A DNA stretch of 64,000 nt from Allobosea sp. BH3 (GCF_025499465.1 NZ_JAIMCA010000003.1:310001-374000); one strand, 5' to 3'. Counted from the stretch's first letter, positions 9,228 to 19,722 are shown. Made by a program: numbers and translations. The notes: generated by a model from the sequence alone, not told the origin.

Positions 9228-10469
9228 CAGCAGAATGTGCTTCTTCTTGCCGAAGGAGAGCTTGATCACGCCGTCAGACGACATGTCGGCGAGGCTCAAC
9301 GCGGCGCGTTCGTCGGTCACGACGGCATCGTTGACGCGCAGGCCCCCGGCCTTGACCTGACGGCGGGCCTCGCCCGTCGAAGGCACGAGGCCCGCCTTGA
9401 CGAATGCGGTCAGGACGCCAAGGCCGGGCTCGATCTCCTCTCGCGCGATGGCGACGCTCGGCAGATCGGTCGCAAGCGCGCCTTCTTCGAAGGTCTTGCG
9501 CGCGGTTTCGGCAGCGGCTTCCGCCGCTTCACGACCATGGACGATCGCCGTGATCTCCGTGGCGAGGATTTTCTTCGCTTCGTTCAGCTCGGCGCCGCCG
9601 AGTGCGGCGAGCTTGGCAATCTCGTCCAGCGGCAGCCGCGTGAACACCTTCAGGAAGCGGCCGACATCGGCGTCCTCGGTGTTGCGGAAATACTGCCAGA
9701 AATCATAGGGGCTGAAGACATCCGCGTTGAGCCAGACTGCGCCGTTGGCAGTCTTGCCCATCTTGGCGCCGGACGAGGTAGTCAGCAGCGGCGTCGTCAG
9801 GCAGTAGAGCTGCGGGCCGCCCATCCGGTGCGAAAGATCGACACCGTTGATGATGTTGCCCCATTGGTCGGAACCGCCCATCTGCAGGCGGCAGCCATAG
9901 CGGCGGTTGAGCTCCGTGAAGTCGTAGCCCTGCATGATCATGTAGTTGAATTCGAGGAAGGACAGCGACTGCTCGCGGTCGAGCCTGAGCTTCACCGAAT
10001 CGAAGGACAGCATGCGGTTGACCGAGAAGTGCCGGCCGACATCGCGCAGGAACTCGACATAGTTCAGCTTCAGCAGCCAGTCGGCATTGTTGGCCATCAT
10101 CGCGTCGGTCGGCCCGTCGCCATAGCGCAGGATGCGGCCGAAGACCCGCTTGATGCTCTCGATGTTGCTGGCGATCTCCTCGACCGTGAGCAGCTTGCGC
10201 TGGTCGTCGCGGAAGGATGGGTCGCCCACCATGGAGGTGCCGCCGCCCATCAGCGTGATCGGGCGGTGGCCGGTCTCCTGGAACCAGTAGAGCATTGTCA
10301 GCGAGATGAGGTTGCCGATATGGATGCTGGTCGCGGTTGCATCATAGCCGACATAGGCGGTCTGGATTCCCTGCCGGCACAAAGCATCGAGGCCCTCCGC
10401 ATCGGAGACCTGATGGATGAGGCCGCGCTCGTCGAGCACGCGCAGGAAATCGGACTTGTAGGTGGTCAT
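9216..10469 (-). CDS. tyrS: Tyrosyl-tRNA synthetase
   Basis: A 417-residue class I aminoacyl-tRNA synthetase that charges tRNA-Tyr. The HIGH-type motif is HIGN, the KMSKS-type motif is KMGKT (in SGAKMGKT), and a C-terminal S4 RNA-binding domain follows ([18 protein letters not shown] region). The start MTTYKSDF at 10469 fits the usual bacterial TyrRS length; the frame remains open to 10664 without homology-like sequence. Expressed alone. Confidence 0.96.
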   Translation of the reverse strand: MTTYKSDFLRVLDERGLIHQVSDAEGLDALCRQGIQTAYVGYDATATSIHIGNLISLTMLYWFQETGHRPITLMGGGTSMVGDPSFRDDQRKLLTVEEIASNIESIKRVFGRILRYGDGPTDAMMANNADWLLKLNYVEFLRDVGRHFSVNRMLSFDSVKLRLDREQSLSFLEFNYMIMQGYDFTELNRRYGCRLQMGGSDQWGNIINGVDLSHRMGGPQLYCLTTPLLTTSSGAKMGKTANGAVWLNADVFSPYDFWQYFRNTEDADVGRFLKVFTRLPLDEIAKLAALGGAELNEAKKILATEITAIVHGREAAEAAAETARKTFEEGALATDLPSVAIAREEIEPGLGVLTAFVKAGLVPSTGEARRQVKAGGLRVNDAVVTDERAALSLADMSSDGVIKLSFGKKKHILLRPE

Positions 10470-10910
10470 GGCGGCTTGCGATCTGTTTTTTATCGGTCGC
10501 CGTCGTCTAGAGCATGTTCCGCCAAAGTGGAAACCGCTTTTGCAGCGCAAGTACCCCCTCGGCTCACCCTGGGACGCGGTTGAGCCAAAGTGCGACCGAG
10601 GCCCTCGGCGCAGGCACGGCGACGGCTTCGAACGACAGTCCGAGATCGCGCCGCGCACGATCATCCAATATGGCGGACTCGCCTCTGCTTCGAATTGCAG
10701 AAAAACGATGCTGCCGCAGGGCAGGCCAGGCGCGCAGCCAGGATAGGCCGGTCTGTGGAGGCAGCGGCGCCGTCGGTGACAAGCAGGTCATGATCCGATC
10801 CTCGGAAAGGCGGGCGAACGGGCCCGCTGTTGTGAGGAATCTGAACGAGCGGCCGACGAGTCACAAAGCTGAAGATTGTCACCTGTCATAAAGACAGCTT
10901 ATGCTTCGGC
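10470..10910. other. Gene-free stretch between tyrS and the LysR gene
   Basis: About 440 bp with no convincing gene; short ORFs in all frames look like composition artefacts. It holds the divergent upstream regions of tyrS and the LysR gene and a fragment of a dispersed repeat (10506-10543). A relatively A/T-rich segment at about 10860-10905, just before the LysR start, is the likely promoter area of that gene. Confidence 0.6.
10506..10543 (+). repeat. Fragment of a dispersed Hyphomicrobiales-type extragenic repeat
   Basis: The segment begins TCTAGAGCATGTTCCG and contains AAAGTGG-AAA-CCGCTTT, which folds as a short stem (one G-T wobble). It resembles, from memory, an intergenic palindromic sequence that occurs many times in genomes of this order. 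Only about half of that element seems present here. The assignment needs a genome-wide count of the same string. Confidence 0.45.
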
Positions 10911-11870
10911 ATGCCCGCTACCGCTGCCCACCTTAGGTTGCCGCCGCTGGCCGCCGTCCGCGTTTTCGAGGCCGCGGCGCGCCACCAGAACTTCACGCGC
11001 GCCGCCGAGGAGCTCGGCATGACGCAGGCGGCGGTGAGCTATCAGATCCGCCTGCTGGAGGACCGCGTGGGCGCCGCGCTGTTCGTGCGGCAGCCGCGCC
11101 AGGTTGCTCTGACGGCGATCGGCCGGCGGCTCGCTGGGCCGGTTGGCAAGGCGCTGGCCGACATCGGCACTGTCTTTCGAGACATCTGTGAGGAGAGCCA
11201 GTCGATCCTGACCATCTCTTCGCTGCAGACGATGGCGATCAATTGGCTTTCACCGCGACTGGCGCAGTTCCAGATCGAGAACCCTCAGCTCGAGGTGCGG
11301 GTCGGGACCTCGGAGCATCTGGTCGATTTCGCCACGGAATCGGTCGATCTCGCCTTGAGATACGGGCTGGGCGAGTGGCCTGGGCTGGTGGCGGAGAAGC
11401 TGTTCTCCTGCCATTACGCTCCGCTGTGCGCGCCGGAACTGCGTGAGCAGCTGCAGCTGCGCAAGCCGGAGGACCTGCTCCGCGCGCCACTGCTCAGCCC
11501 GGGCGACGATTTCTGGAAGGTCTGGTTCGCCGATGTGGGCATCGATGTGCCGAAGCCGAAGCTCGGCGACAGAGCGGCGATGTCGCTGCAGATGCAGGCC
11601 ATGAACATTCAGGCCGCCATGCGCGGGCACGGCGTCGCGATGGCCGTGCCGGAACTCTTCGCCTACGACATCGCGGCGGGGCGGCTCGTCTTTGCCGTCG
11701 AGCACGCCGTTGCCGACGACCGCGCCTACTGGATCGTTTATCCGCAAGAGCGCCAGCGCGAGCGCAAGATCAGGCTGTTCCGTGACTGGGCGCTGGCCGA
11801 GGCCAGCGCCGGATCCTTGAAGCTGCCCTCGATGGCGCAGAACGGGGACGTGGCCGCCCCGGTTCGTTGA
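10911..11870 (+). CDS. LysR family transcriptional regulator (GcvA-like)
   Basis: A 319-residue LysR-type regulator. The N-terminal winged helix-turn-helix (about residues 8-66; FTRAAEELGMTQAAVSYQIR) has the GcvA-type sequence with AAVSYQI in the recognition helix, and a periplasmic-binding-like effector domain follows. GcvA-like regulators control very varied targets, so none can be named. The neighbour downstream is convergent and tyrS is divergent, so the regulated gene is not obvious. Confidence 0.88.
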   Translation: MPATAAHLRLPPLAAVRVFEAAARHQNFTRAAEELGMTQAAVSYQIRLLEDRVGAALFVRQPRQVALTAIGRRLAGPVGKALADIGTVFRDICEESQSILTISSLQTMAINWLSPRLAQFQIENPQLEVRVGTSEHLVDFATESVDLALRYGLGEWPGLVAEKLFSCHYAPLCAPELREQLQLRKPEDLLRAPLLSPGDDFWKVWFADVGIDVPKPKLGDRAAMSLQMQAMNIQAAMRGHGVAMAVPELFAYDIAAGRLVFAVEHAVADDRAYWIVYPQERQRERKIRLFRDWALAEASAGSLKLPSMAQNGDVAAPVR

Positions 11871-11879
11871 AGCGCGAGT

Positions 11880-12551
11880 TCAGACCTGCTCCTGCTCGCT
11901 CTTGATGATCTCGGGGCCGACCTTGCGGTCGAGATAGACGCTGACCTGCTCCATGAGCTGCTCGACGCGACCGTCGAAGAAGTGGTTGGCGCCGTCGACC
12001 ACGGCGTGCTCGATCTGGATGCCCTTCTGGGTCTTCACCTTCTCAATCACGGCCATGACCTCCTTGACCGGGGCGACGCGGTCTTCCGAGCCATGCACGA
12101 ACAGGCCGGAGGAAGGGCAGGGCGCCAGGAAGGAGAAGTCGTAACGGTTCGCCATCGCCGCGATGGAGAGGAAGCCCTCGATCTCCGGGCGGCGCATCAG
12201 GAGCTGCATGCCGATCCAGGCGCCGAAGGAGACGCCGGCGATCCAGCAGCTTTTGGCCTCGGGGTTGAGCGCCTGCATCCAGTCAAGCGCCGCGGCCGCG
12301 TCCGAAAGCTCGCCCGCGCCATGGTCGAAATGCCCCTGGCTGCGGCCGACGCCGCGGAAGTTGAAGCGCAGCGCCGAGAAGCCGCGGTTCACGAAGGTGT
12401 AGAACAGATTGTAGACGATCTGGTTGTTCATCGTCCCGCCGAACTGCGGGTGCGGATGCAGGATGATCGCCAGCGGCGCCCCCCGCTTCTTGGCGGGCTG
12501 GTAGCGGCCTTCGATCCGGCCTGCGGGCCCGTTGAAAATAACCTCTGGCAT
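11880..12551 (-). CDS. Alpha/beta hydrolase (COG2945 type)
   Basis: A 223-residue cytosolic alpha/beta hydrolase. The nucleophile elbow is GVSFGAW (Ser about residue 109), the acid is probably in HGSEDRV, and the His is in GANHFF near the C-terminus. The N-terminal HPHPQFGGTMNN segment is typical of this conserved proteobacterial family, whose substrate is unknown. Its start faces the SUF operon across a 313-bp region holding a candidate iron box; divergent hydrolase-SUF pairs suggest only shared upstream DNA, not shared function. Confidence 0.82.
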   Translation of the reverse strand: MPEVIFNGPAGRIEGRYQPAKKRGAPLAIILHPHPQFGGTMNNQIVYNLFYTFVNRGFSALRFNFRGVGRSQGHFDHGAGELSDAAAALDWMQALNPEAKSCWIAGVSFGAWIGMQLLMRRPEIEGFLSIAAMANRYDFSFLAPCPSSGLFVHGSEDRVAPVKEVMAVIEKVKTQKGIQIEHAVVDGANHFFDGRVEQLMEQVSVYLDRKVGPEIIKSEQEQV

Positions 12552-12864
12552 CGTCTCACCGCTTCTGGTCGGGAGCGCCGGCGAGGGCGGATCGGAGCGC
12601 GGCGCATGCCTGCCCAGAACCCGGCCGCCCTTGACGGAGCCACCATGCGCGCCCTAGATGAAAGGCGCTTAGAATAGTTCTAACAGCCGTGAACAAGTCG
12701 AGAACAAAACGGTGCGCCGCTTCTGCGGATACCGCCTCGACCGGTTCTGGCCGGTTCGGATGGGCGGCTATAGCACGGCGCACAGGTGCAATTTCAAGCA
12801 TTTCGTGCCGGCGGCCTTCGGGCGCGGTGAAATTGGGCATGGTGAAACGGGAGCAGCCAGGATC
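12552..12864. other. Divergent upstream region of the hydrolase and the SUF operon
   Basis: About 313 bp without a credible gene. The frame of the cysteine desulfurase stays open across part of it, but the extension does not resemble NifS-type proteins. It contains the inverted repeat at 12669-12683 and probably the SUF promoter. Confidence 0.6.
12669..12683. promoter_or_regulatory. Candidate Irr (ICE) iron-control box upstream of the SUF operon
   Basis: TTAGAATAGTTCTAA is a perfect inverted repeat TTAGAA-N3-TTCTAA. This matches the core described for Irr/ICE boxes in Hyphomicrobiales, where the haem-responsive Fur-family regulator Irr controls iron-using pathways including Fe-S assembly. 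It lies 182 bp before the desulfurase start and 118 bp before the divergent hydrolase start. The sequence match is seen; binding is inferred. Confidence 0.6.
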
Positions 12865-14067
12865 GTGACGGCGGGACGCGCCTATCTCGACCACAATGCG
12901 ACCACCCCGGTCAGGCCGGAGGTGATCGACGCGGTCTCGCGTGCCTTGTCGCTGCCGGGCAATCCCTCTTCCGTTCATGGCGAGGGGCGCGCAGCGCGGG
13001 GCGCGATGGAGCAGGCACGCGAGCAGGTCGCTCGCCTGGTCGGGGCGAGGGCCTCGAACGTCGTGTTCACCGGCGGCGGCACGGAAGCCAATGTCACGGC
13101 GCTCTCGCCCGGCCTGATGGATTGCGATGGCGGCCGCGACTGCGTGCGCACGCCCGCTTCACTTCTGCTCTACAGCGCGACCGAACATGCCTGTGTGCGC
13201 GAGGGTCATCGCTTCCCCGCCGGCGCCGCCGAGGCGATCCCGGTCGATGGCGACGGCCTTGTCGAGCTCGCCTGGCTTGAGGCGCGGCTGTCGCGTTTCG
13301 CCGCCGAGAACCCGGGCGCGCGGGCGCTGGTTTCGATCCATCTCGCGAATAACGAGACCGGCGTGATTCAGCCGATCACTGATGCGGCCGCCATCGTTCA
13401 ACGCCATGGCGGGCTGCTGCATAGCGACGCCGTGCAGGCGGCCGGCAAGGTCGCCATCGACATCGAAGCGCTCGGCGCCGATGTGCTGACGCTGTCGGCC
13501 CACAAGATCGGCGGACCGAAGGGCATCGGTGCCATTGTCTTCCGCACAGGGGCGCTGGAACTCGCCGACAAGCCGATGCGCGGCGGCGGGCAGGAGCGGG
13601 GCTGGCGCGCCGGCACCGAGAACCTGCCGGGCATCATCGGCTTCGGCGCCGCGGCCGAGATTGCGTGCGATGTCCTGACCGCGGAGCCGGAGCGGATGGC
13701 TGCGCTGCGGGACAGGCTGGAGGCGGGGCTTCTGGCGCTTTCGCCGGAGACCGCGATCTTCGGATGCGCTGCGCCGCGCCTGCCCAACACCTCCGCTTTC
13801 GCCACGCCCGGCCTGAAGGCCGAAACCGTGCTCATCAAGCTCGATCTCGCGGGAGCGGCGTTGTCGTCCGGTTCGGCCTGCTCATCGGGCAAGGTCAAGC
13901 GCTCGCATGTTCTCGATGCGATGAAAATAGACCCCGCCATGAGCGCAGGGGCCTTGCGGGCTTCGCTCGGATGGACCACCTGCGAGGCGGACATCGATCT
14001 TTTCCTGGCGGCCTACGGCAAGCTCGTGGCCGCCAGTGCCGATCGGGGCGCCCGGGCTGCCGCCTGA
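12865..14067 (+). CDS. Cysteine desulfurase, NifS/IscS type, first gene of the SUF locus
   Basis: A 400-residue PLP-dependent enzyme that takes sulfur from L-cysteine for Fe-S assembly. The PLP Lys is in SAHKIGGPKG, and the catalytic Cys is in SSGSACSSGK, the longer-loop form of the IscS/NifS group, so it differs from the group II SufS encoded later in the locus. The likely start is GTG 12865 (GGGAG eleven bases upstream), reading into the typical AYLDHNATTPVRPEV. The frame is open back to 12712. Having both a class I and a SufS enzyme in one SUF locus is common in this group. Confidence 0.93.
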   Translation: MTAGRAYLDHNATTPVRPEVIDAVSRALSLPGNPSSVHGEGRAARGAMEQAREQVARLVGARASNVVFTGGGTEANVTALSPGLMDCDGGRDCVRTPASLLLYSATEHACVREGHRFPAGAAEAIPVDGDGLVELAWLEARLSRFAAENPGARALVSIHLANNETGVIQPITDAAAIVQRHGGLLHSDAVQAAGKVAIDIEALGADVLTLSAHKIGGPKGIGAIVFRTGALELADKPMRGGGQERGWRAGTENLPGIIGFGAAAEIACDVLTAEPERMAALRDRLEAGLLALSPETAIFGCAAPRLPNTSAFATPGLKAETVLIKLDLAGAALSSGSACSSGKVKRSHVLDAMKIDPAMSAGALRASLGWTTCEADIDLFLAAYGKLVAASADRGARAAA

Positions 14068-14096
14068 CGCGCACCGCAACAGAAGAAACTGAACCG

Positions 14097-14113
14097 GCGG
14101 GCCTTGAACCCGC
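14097..14113 (+). promoter_or_regulatory. Leader stem-loop 15 nt before sufB, matched at sufA
   Basis: GCGGG (14097-14101), loop CCTTGAA, CCCGC (14109-14113). The 14-base run GGGCCTTGAACCCG differs by one base from that at 22384-22397 before sufA, and in both cases exactly 15 bases separate the hairpin from the start codon, with the ribosome site in between. The hairpin arms differ but both form 5-bp stems. It could be an RNA element or a DNA operator; no known class is recognised. Confidence 0.5.
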
Positions 14114-14128
14114 GACTGGAGAGAAGAC

Positions 14129-15601
<1,473 letters not shown>

Positions 15602-15605
15602 GGGC

Positions 15606-15736
15606 GGTCATCCCGCACGCGCTGCGGCACGCAGTGCTGCCGCGCAGATGCGGGACCGCCATCAGGACCATCACTGGACATCACGGTCCCATGTCTGCGG
15701 CGCAGCACTGCGTGCCGCACCGCGCACGGGATGACA
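15606..15736. repeat. Large imperfect inverted repeat between sufB and sufC
   Basis: Two 52-base arms (15606-15657 and 15685-15736) with about 43 matching positions are separated by 27 bases. The right end overlaps an in-frame ATG at 15731 that could be mistaken for the sufC start. The outer ends read GGTCATCCCG and CGGGATGACA. It looks like a REP/BIME-type or small palindromic mobile element and would give the sufBC mRNA a long hairpin, which could terminate partly or stabilise the sufB message. Confidence 0.75.
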
Positions 15737-15751
15737 CAGGAACGAACCCAA

Positions 15752-16504
15752 ATGCTCGAAATCCGCAATCTGGTCGTCAAGATCGCCGACGAGGACAAGC
15801 AGATCCTCAACGGCCTCAACCTCACTGTGAACGACGGCGAGGTCGCCGCCATCATGGGGCCGAACGGCTCCGGCAAGTCTACGCTGAGCTATGTCATCGC
15901 CGGCAAGGAGGACTATGAGGTCCTCGACGGCGAGATCCTGCTCAATGGCGAGAACGTGCTCGAGATGGAGGCCGACCAGCGTGCCGCTGCCGGCATCTTC
16001 CTCGCTTTCCAGTATCCGCTGGAGATCCCCGGCGTCGCCACGATGACCTTCCTGAAGGCGGCGATGAACGCCCAGCGCAAGGCGCGCGGCGAGGACGAGC
16101 TGCTGACGCCGGACTTCATCAAGCAGGTCAACGCCGCGGCCGACAAGCTCGGCATCGCCAAGGACATGCTGCGCCGGCCGCTGAACGTCGGCTTCTCGGG
16201 CGGCGAGAAGAAGCGCATGGAAATCCTTCAGATGGCTCTGCTTTCGCCGTCGATGTGCATCCTCGACGAGACCGATTCCGGCCTCGACATCGACGCGCTG
16301 CGGATCGTGGCCGAGGGCGTCAATGCGCTCCGTTCCAAAAATCGCGGCTTCCTCGTCATCACCCACTATCAGCGCCTGCTCGACCACATCGTGCCGGACA
16401 CCGTCCACGTCATGTCGCAGGGCAAGATCGTGCGGACGGGCGGCAAGGAGCTGGCGCTCGAGCTCGAGAAGAGCGGCTATGCGTCCTATGGGGAGGCCGC
16501 CTGA
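15752..16504 (+). CDS. sufC: Fe-S cluster assembly ATPase SufC
   Basis: A 250-residue ABC-type ATPase that drives the SufB-SufD scaffold. Walker A is GPNGSGKST, the signature is FSGGEKKR, and Walker B is [11 protein letters not shown]. The start at ATG 15752 (MLEIRNLVV) is preferred over ATG 15731 because AGGAA lies nine bases upstream and 15731 falls inside the inverted repeat. The stop TGA shares one base with the sufD ATG. Confidence 0.96.
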   Translation: MLEIRNLVVKIADEDKQILNGLNLTVNDGEVAAIMGPNGSGKSTLSYVIAGKEDYEVLDGEILLNGENVLEMEADQRAAAGIFLAFQYPLEIPGVATMTFLKAAMNAQRKARGEDELLTPDFIKQVNAAADKLGIAKDMLRRPLNVGFSGGEKKRMEILQMALLSPSMCILDETDSGLDIDALRIVAEGVNALRSKNRGFLVITHYQRLLDHIVPDTVHVMSQGKIVRTGGKELALELEKSGYASYGEAA

Positions 16505-17853
16505 TGGCGATCGTCACCCCGCTGAAGACGGCGGCGGAGCAGCAGCTCGCCCAGCAATATGCCGACGCCAAGGCCGAGCTGCCCGGTGGGCCCGCGGTAC
16601 GCAAGCTGCGAGAGGACGCCTTCGCCGGTTTCGAGGCCAAGGGCCTGCCGCATCGCCGGCTCGAATCCTGGCGCTATACCGACCTTCGGGCGCTGCTGCG
16701 CGAGGCACGCCCTCTCGCGACCGGCCCCGGACGGCTCGATGCGGCACGGGCGAAGCTCGCCGAGCTCGCGCTTGATGCAACGGTCGTCGTGCTCGTCGAT
16801 GGCGCCTTCGTGCCTGAGCTGTCGTCTCTTGAAGGTCTGCCGGAGGGGCTCTCCGTCCAGACGCTGGCCGACGCGCTCGTCTCGGGCCGCGACGATCTTC
16901 CGCGTGTGCTCGCCGGACCGTCCGTCGCTGCCGATGACAGCGGACTGATGCTCAACGCTGCCCTGATGCGTGACGGCTCCTTCGTCGAGATCGCCGCGGG
17001 CGTCGCGCTGGAAAAGCCGATCGCGATCGTGCGTCTCTTCTCCGGCGAGAATGAGATCTCCGTCTATGGCCGCTCGGTCGTGCTCATCGGTGACGGCGCC
17101 AAGGCGACGATCATCGAGGTCAATGCCTGCCTCGGCAAGGCACCGCAGCAGCTCAATGTCGCGCTCGTCGTCGAAGCCGGGTCCGAGACCGAAGTCGAGC
17201 ATATCCGGCTCGTCACGGATCAGTCCGAGGGCTCTGTCGGCGTCTTCAGCCTTCTCGCTACGGTCGGTGCTCATGCGAAGTTCGATTCCTTCGCGCTCGT
17301 CTGCAACGCAGCGACCGTTCGCCAGCAGCATTTCGTCCGCTATGCCGGCGAGCACACCGAGGTCGGCCTGCGCGGCATCAACCTGCTGGGCGGCACCGAG
17401 CATTCCGACGTGACGCTGATCGTCGACCATGAGGTGCCGCACGGCACCAGCCGCGAGCTCTTCAAGTCGATCATCGGTGGGGAGGGCACCGGCGTCTTCC
17501 AGGGCAAGGTCGTCGTGCGCCAGCATGCGCAGAAGACCGATGGCAGCATGAAGAGCAACGCGCTGCTGCTGAACGAAGGCGCGACGATGTTCAACAAGCC
17601 GGAGCTGGAGATCTTCGCCGACGACGTGGTCTGCGGTCACGGAGCGACCGTCGCGCAGATCGACGGCGAGCAGCTCTTCTACCTGATGGCGCGCGGCCTG
17701 CCGCGGCCGCAGGCCGAGGCGCTGGTGCTGCAAGCCTTCGCGGGCGAGGCGGCCGAGTTCATCGCCGACGAGAACGTGCGTGCGCTCGTCATGTCCGAGG
17801 TCGAGGCGTGGCTTGCCGCGCGCGAGGCCGCTTCGCAGGTGAGCACTGTCTGA
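16504..17853 (+). CDS. sufD: Fe-S cluster assembly protein SufD
   Basis: A 449-residue SufD, partner of SufB in the scaffold and needed for iron entry. The N-terminus carries the helical region with LPHRRLESWRYTDLR, typical of SufD, and the C-terminal beta-helix has HGATVAQIDGEQLFYLMARGL. It starts on the last base of the sufC stop and ends on the first base of the tautomerase start, so the three genes should be translationally coupled. Confidence 0.95.
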   Translation: MAIVTPLKTAAEQQLAQQYADAKAELPGGPAVRKLREDAFAGFEAKGLPHRRLESWRYTDLRALLREARPLATGPGRLDAARAKLAELALDATVVVLVDGAFVPELSSLEGLPEGLSVQTLADALVSGRDDLPRVLAGPSVAADDSGLMLNAALMRDGSFVEIAAGVALEKPIAIVRLFSGENEISVYGRSVVLIGDGAKATIIEVNACLGKAPQQLNVALVVEAGSETEVEHIRLVTDQSEGSVGVFSLLATVGAHAKFDSFALVCNAATVRQQHFVRYAGEHTEVGLRGINLLGGTEHSDVTLIVDHEVPHGTSRELFKSIIGGEGTGVFQGKVVVRQHAQKTDGSMKSNALLLNEGATMFNKPELEIFADDVVCGHGATVAQIDGEQLFYLMARGLPRPQAEALVLQAFAGEAAEFIADENVRALVMSEVEAWLAAREAASQVSTV

Positions 17854-18062
17854 TGCCCTACATCAATCTCCAGATCACGAAGGGCGCTACGCGCCAGCAG
17901 AAGGCGCAGATCGTGAAGGAATTCACGGAAACTCTGGTCAAGGTGCTCGGCAAGAACCCGCAGAACACCCATATCGTGATCCAGGAGATCGAGCGCGAGG
18001 ATTGGGGCCATGGCGGCGAACTGGTCGCCGACAAGGCGCCGGCCTCTCCCGGAAAGGCCTGA
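17853..18062 (+). CDS. 4-oxalocrotonate tautomerase family protein inside the SUF operon
   Basis: A 69-residue protein starting MPYINLQITKGATRQQKAQIVKEFT. After Met removal it has the catalytic N-terminal Pro of the tautomerase superfamily, and the ISxTxxL-type core and the NTHIVIQEI strand fit the 4-OT fold, which forms hexamers. Its ATG overlaps the sufD stop by one base and sufS begins four bases after its stop. The substrate is unknown; no aromatic degradation genes are nearby, so the location rather than the family suggests a role with SUF. Confidence 0.88.
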   Translation: MPYINLQITKGATRQQKAQIVKEFTETLVKVLGKNPQNTHIVIQEIEREDWGHGGELVADKAPASPGKA

Positions 18063-18066
18063 GCCC

Positions 18067-19305
18067 ATGAACGTGCTGGCGCAGCCCTACGACGTCGCGG
18101 CGATCCGCAAGGATTTCACGATCCTCGGCCGCGAGGTCTACGGCAAGAAGCTGGTCTATCTCGACAACGCCGCCTCGGCGCAGAAGCCCGAGGCGGTGAT
18201 CGAGGCCATGACCCGGCTGATGCGCGAGGACTACGCCAATGTCCATCGCGGGCTGCACTACCTCGCCAATGCTTCGACCGAAGCCTATGAGGCTGCACGC
18301 GAAAGCGCCCGACGCTTCCTTAATGCGAAGCACCTCGAGGAGATCATCTTCACCCGCTCCTCGACGGGCGGGCTGAACACTGTGGCGTCCTCGCTCGGCC
18401 GGCATCTCAATCTCGGCGAGGGCGACGAGATCATCCTCTCGATCCTCGAGCACCACTCCAACATCGTGCCCTGGCACTACTGGCGCGAGCGCCATGGCGC
18501 CGTGATCAAATGGGCGCCGGTGGACGAGGACGGCAATTTCCTGATCGAGGAATTCGAGAAACTGATTTCGCCGCGCACCAAGGTCGTGTCGCTGACCCAT
18601 ATGTCGAACGCGATCGGCACCATCATTCCGATCGCTGAAGTCGCTGCGATCTGCCGCTCACATGGCATCCCGCTCGTCGTCGACGGCAGCCAGGGCGCGG
18701 TGCATCTGCCGGTCGATGTGCAGGCGCTGGGCTGCGATTTCTACGCCTTCACCGGCCACAAGACCTATGGTCCGACCGGGTCGGGCATCCTCTGGGGCCG
18801 CAAGGAGTGGCTCGACAAGCTGCCGCCCTATGAAGGCGGCGGCGAGATGATCGTCACCGTCACCGAGGACACCGTCACCTATAACGACCCGCCGCATCGC
18901 TTCGAATCCGGCACTCCCGCCATCATCGAGGCAGTGGGGCTGGGTGCTGCGCTCGACTACATGATGGCGCTGGGCCGTGAGAACATCGCCGCGCATGAGG
19001 CCAGGCTCGGCGCCTATGCGATGGAGCGGCTCGGCGAGATGAACTCGATCCGCATCTTCGGCAAGGCGAGGCAGAAGGGCGCGATTGTCGCTTTCGAGAT
19101 GAAGGGCGCCCACGCCCATGACGTCGCGACCGTCATCGACCGCGCCGGCGTCGCCGTTCGCGCCGGCACCCATTGCGCGATGCCGCTTTTGGCACGATAT
19201 GGGGTGACATCGACCTGTCGCGCCTCCTTCGGCCTCTACAACACGCTGGAAGAGGTCGATGCGTTGGTGGACGCCCTGCGGAAGGCCGAAAGCCTGTTCG
19301 CTTAA
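18067..19305 (+). CDS. sufS: Cysteine desulfurase SufS (group II)
   Basis: A 412-residue PLP enzyme giving sulfur to the SUF scaffold. The PLP Lys lies in FTGHKTYGPTGSG and the catalytic Cys in RAGTHCAMPL, the short-loop group II form. MNVLAQPYD at 18067 is the natural start, four bases after the tautomerase stop. No SufE gene is in this window, so the sulfur acceptor is encoded elsewhere or is SufU/other. Confidence 0.95.
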   Translation: MNVLAQPYDVAAIRKDFTILGREVYGKKLVYLDNAASAQKPEAVIEAMTRLMREDYANVHRGLHYLANASTEAYEAARESARRFLNAKHLEEIIFTRSSTGGLNTVASSLGRHLNLGEGDEIILSILEHHSNIVPWHYWRERHGAVIKWAPVDEDGNFLIEEFEKLISPRTKVVSLTHMSNAIGTIIPIAEVAAICRSHGIPLVVDGSQGAVHLPVDVQALGCDFYAFTGHKTYGPTGSGILWGRKEWLDKLPPYEGGGEMIVTVTEDTVTYNDPPHRFESGTPAIIEAVGLGAALDYMMALGRENIAAHEARLGAYAMERLGEMNSIRIFGKARQKGAIVAFEMKGAHAHDVATVIDRAGVAVRAGTHCAMPLLARYGVTSTCRASFGLYNTLEEVDALVDALRKAESLFA

Positions 19306-19323
19306 GCTACGAGGATTGAAGCC

Positions 19324-19722
19324 TTGGCCACATCCGAACCCATCGCCCTGAAGGACGACGACTTCAAGCCGAACCAGCCCACGGTCGGCACCGGCTCCGG
19401 GCTTCCGGCCGAAGAGATCGATCGCCTGACGGATGACATCGTCGCGGCGTTGAAGACGGTCTACGACCCCGAGATTCCCTCGGATATCTACGAACTTGGC
19501 CTGATCTATCGCGTCGATATCGCCGATGACCGTCAGGTCACCATCGACATGACGTTGACGGCTCCCGGCTGCCCGGTTGCCGGCGAGATGCCGGGCTGGG
19601 TCGAGAACGCCGTCGGCACGGTGCCGGGGGTCGCGTCGGTGACAGTGAACATGACCTTCGATCCGCCGTGGGATCAGTCGCGCATGTCGGACGAGGCTCG
19701 CGTCGCTCTCGACATGTGGTGA
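19324..19722 (+). CDS. sufT: SUF-associated MIP18/DUF59 protein SufT
   Basis: A 132-residue protein with the MIP18 (DUF59) domain: DPEIPSDIYELGLIY and MTLTAPGCPVAG, with the conserved Cys. SufT-like proteins help mature Fe-S proteins. The start is TTG 19324 with an AGGA-type site about ten bases upstream. It is 18 bp after sufS and ends the contiguous operon; sufA, which often comes next in related genomes, is 2.7 kb away. Confidence 0.92.
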   Translation: MATSEPIALKDDDFKPNQPTVGTGSGLPAEEIDRLTDDIVAALKTVYDPEIPSDIYELGLIYRVDIADDRQVTIDMTLTAPGCPVAGEMPGWVENAVGTVPGVASVTVNMTFDPPWDQSRMSDEARVALDMW

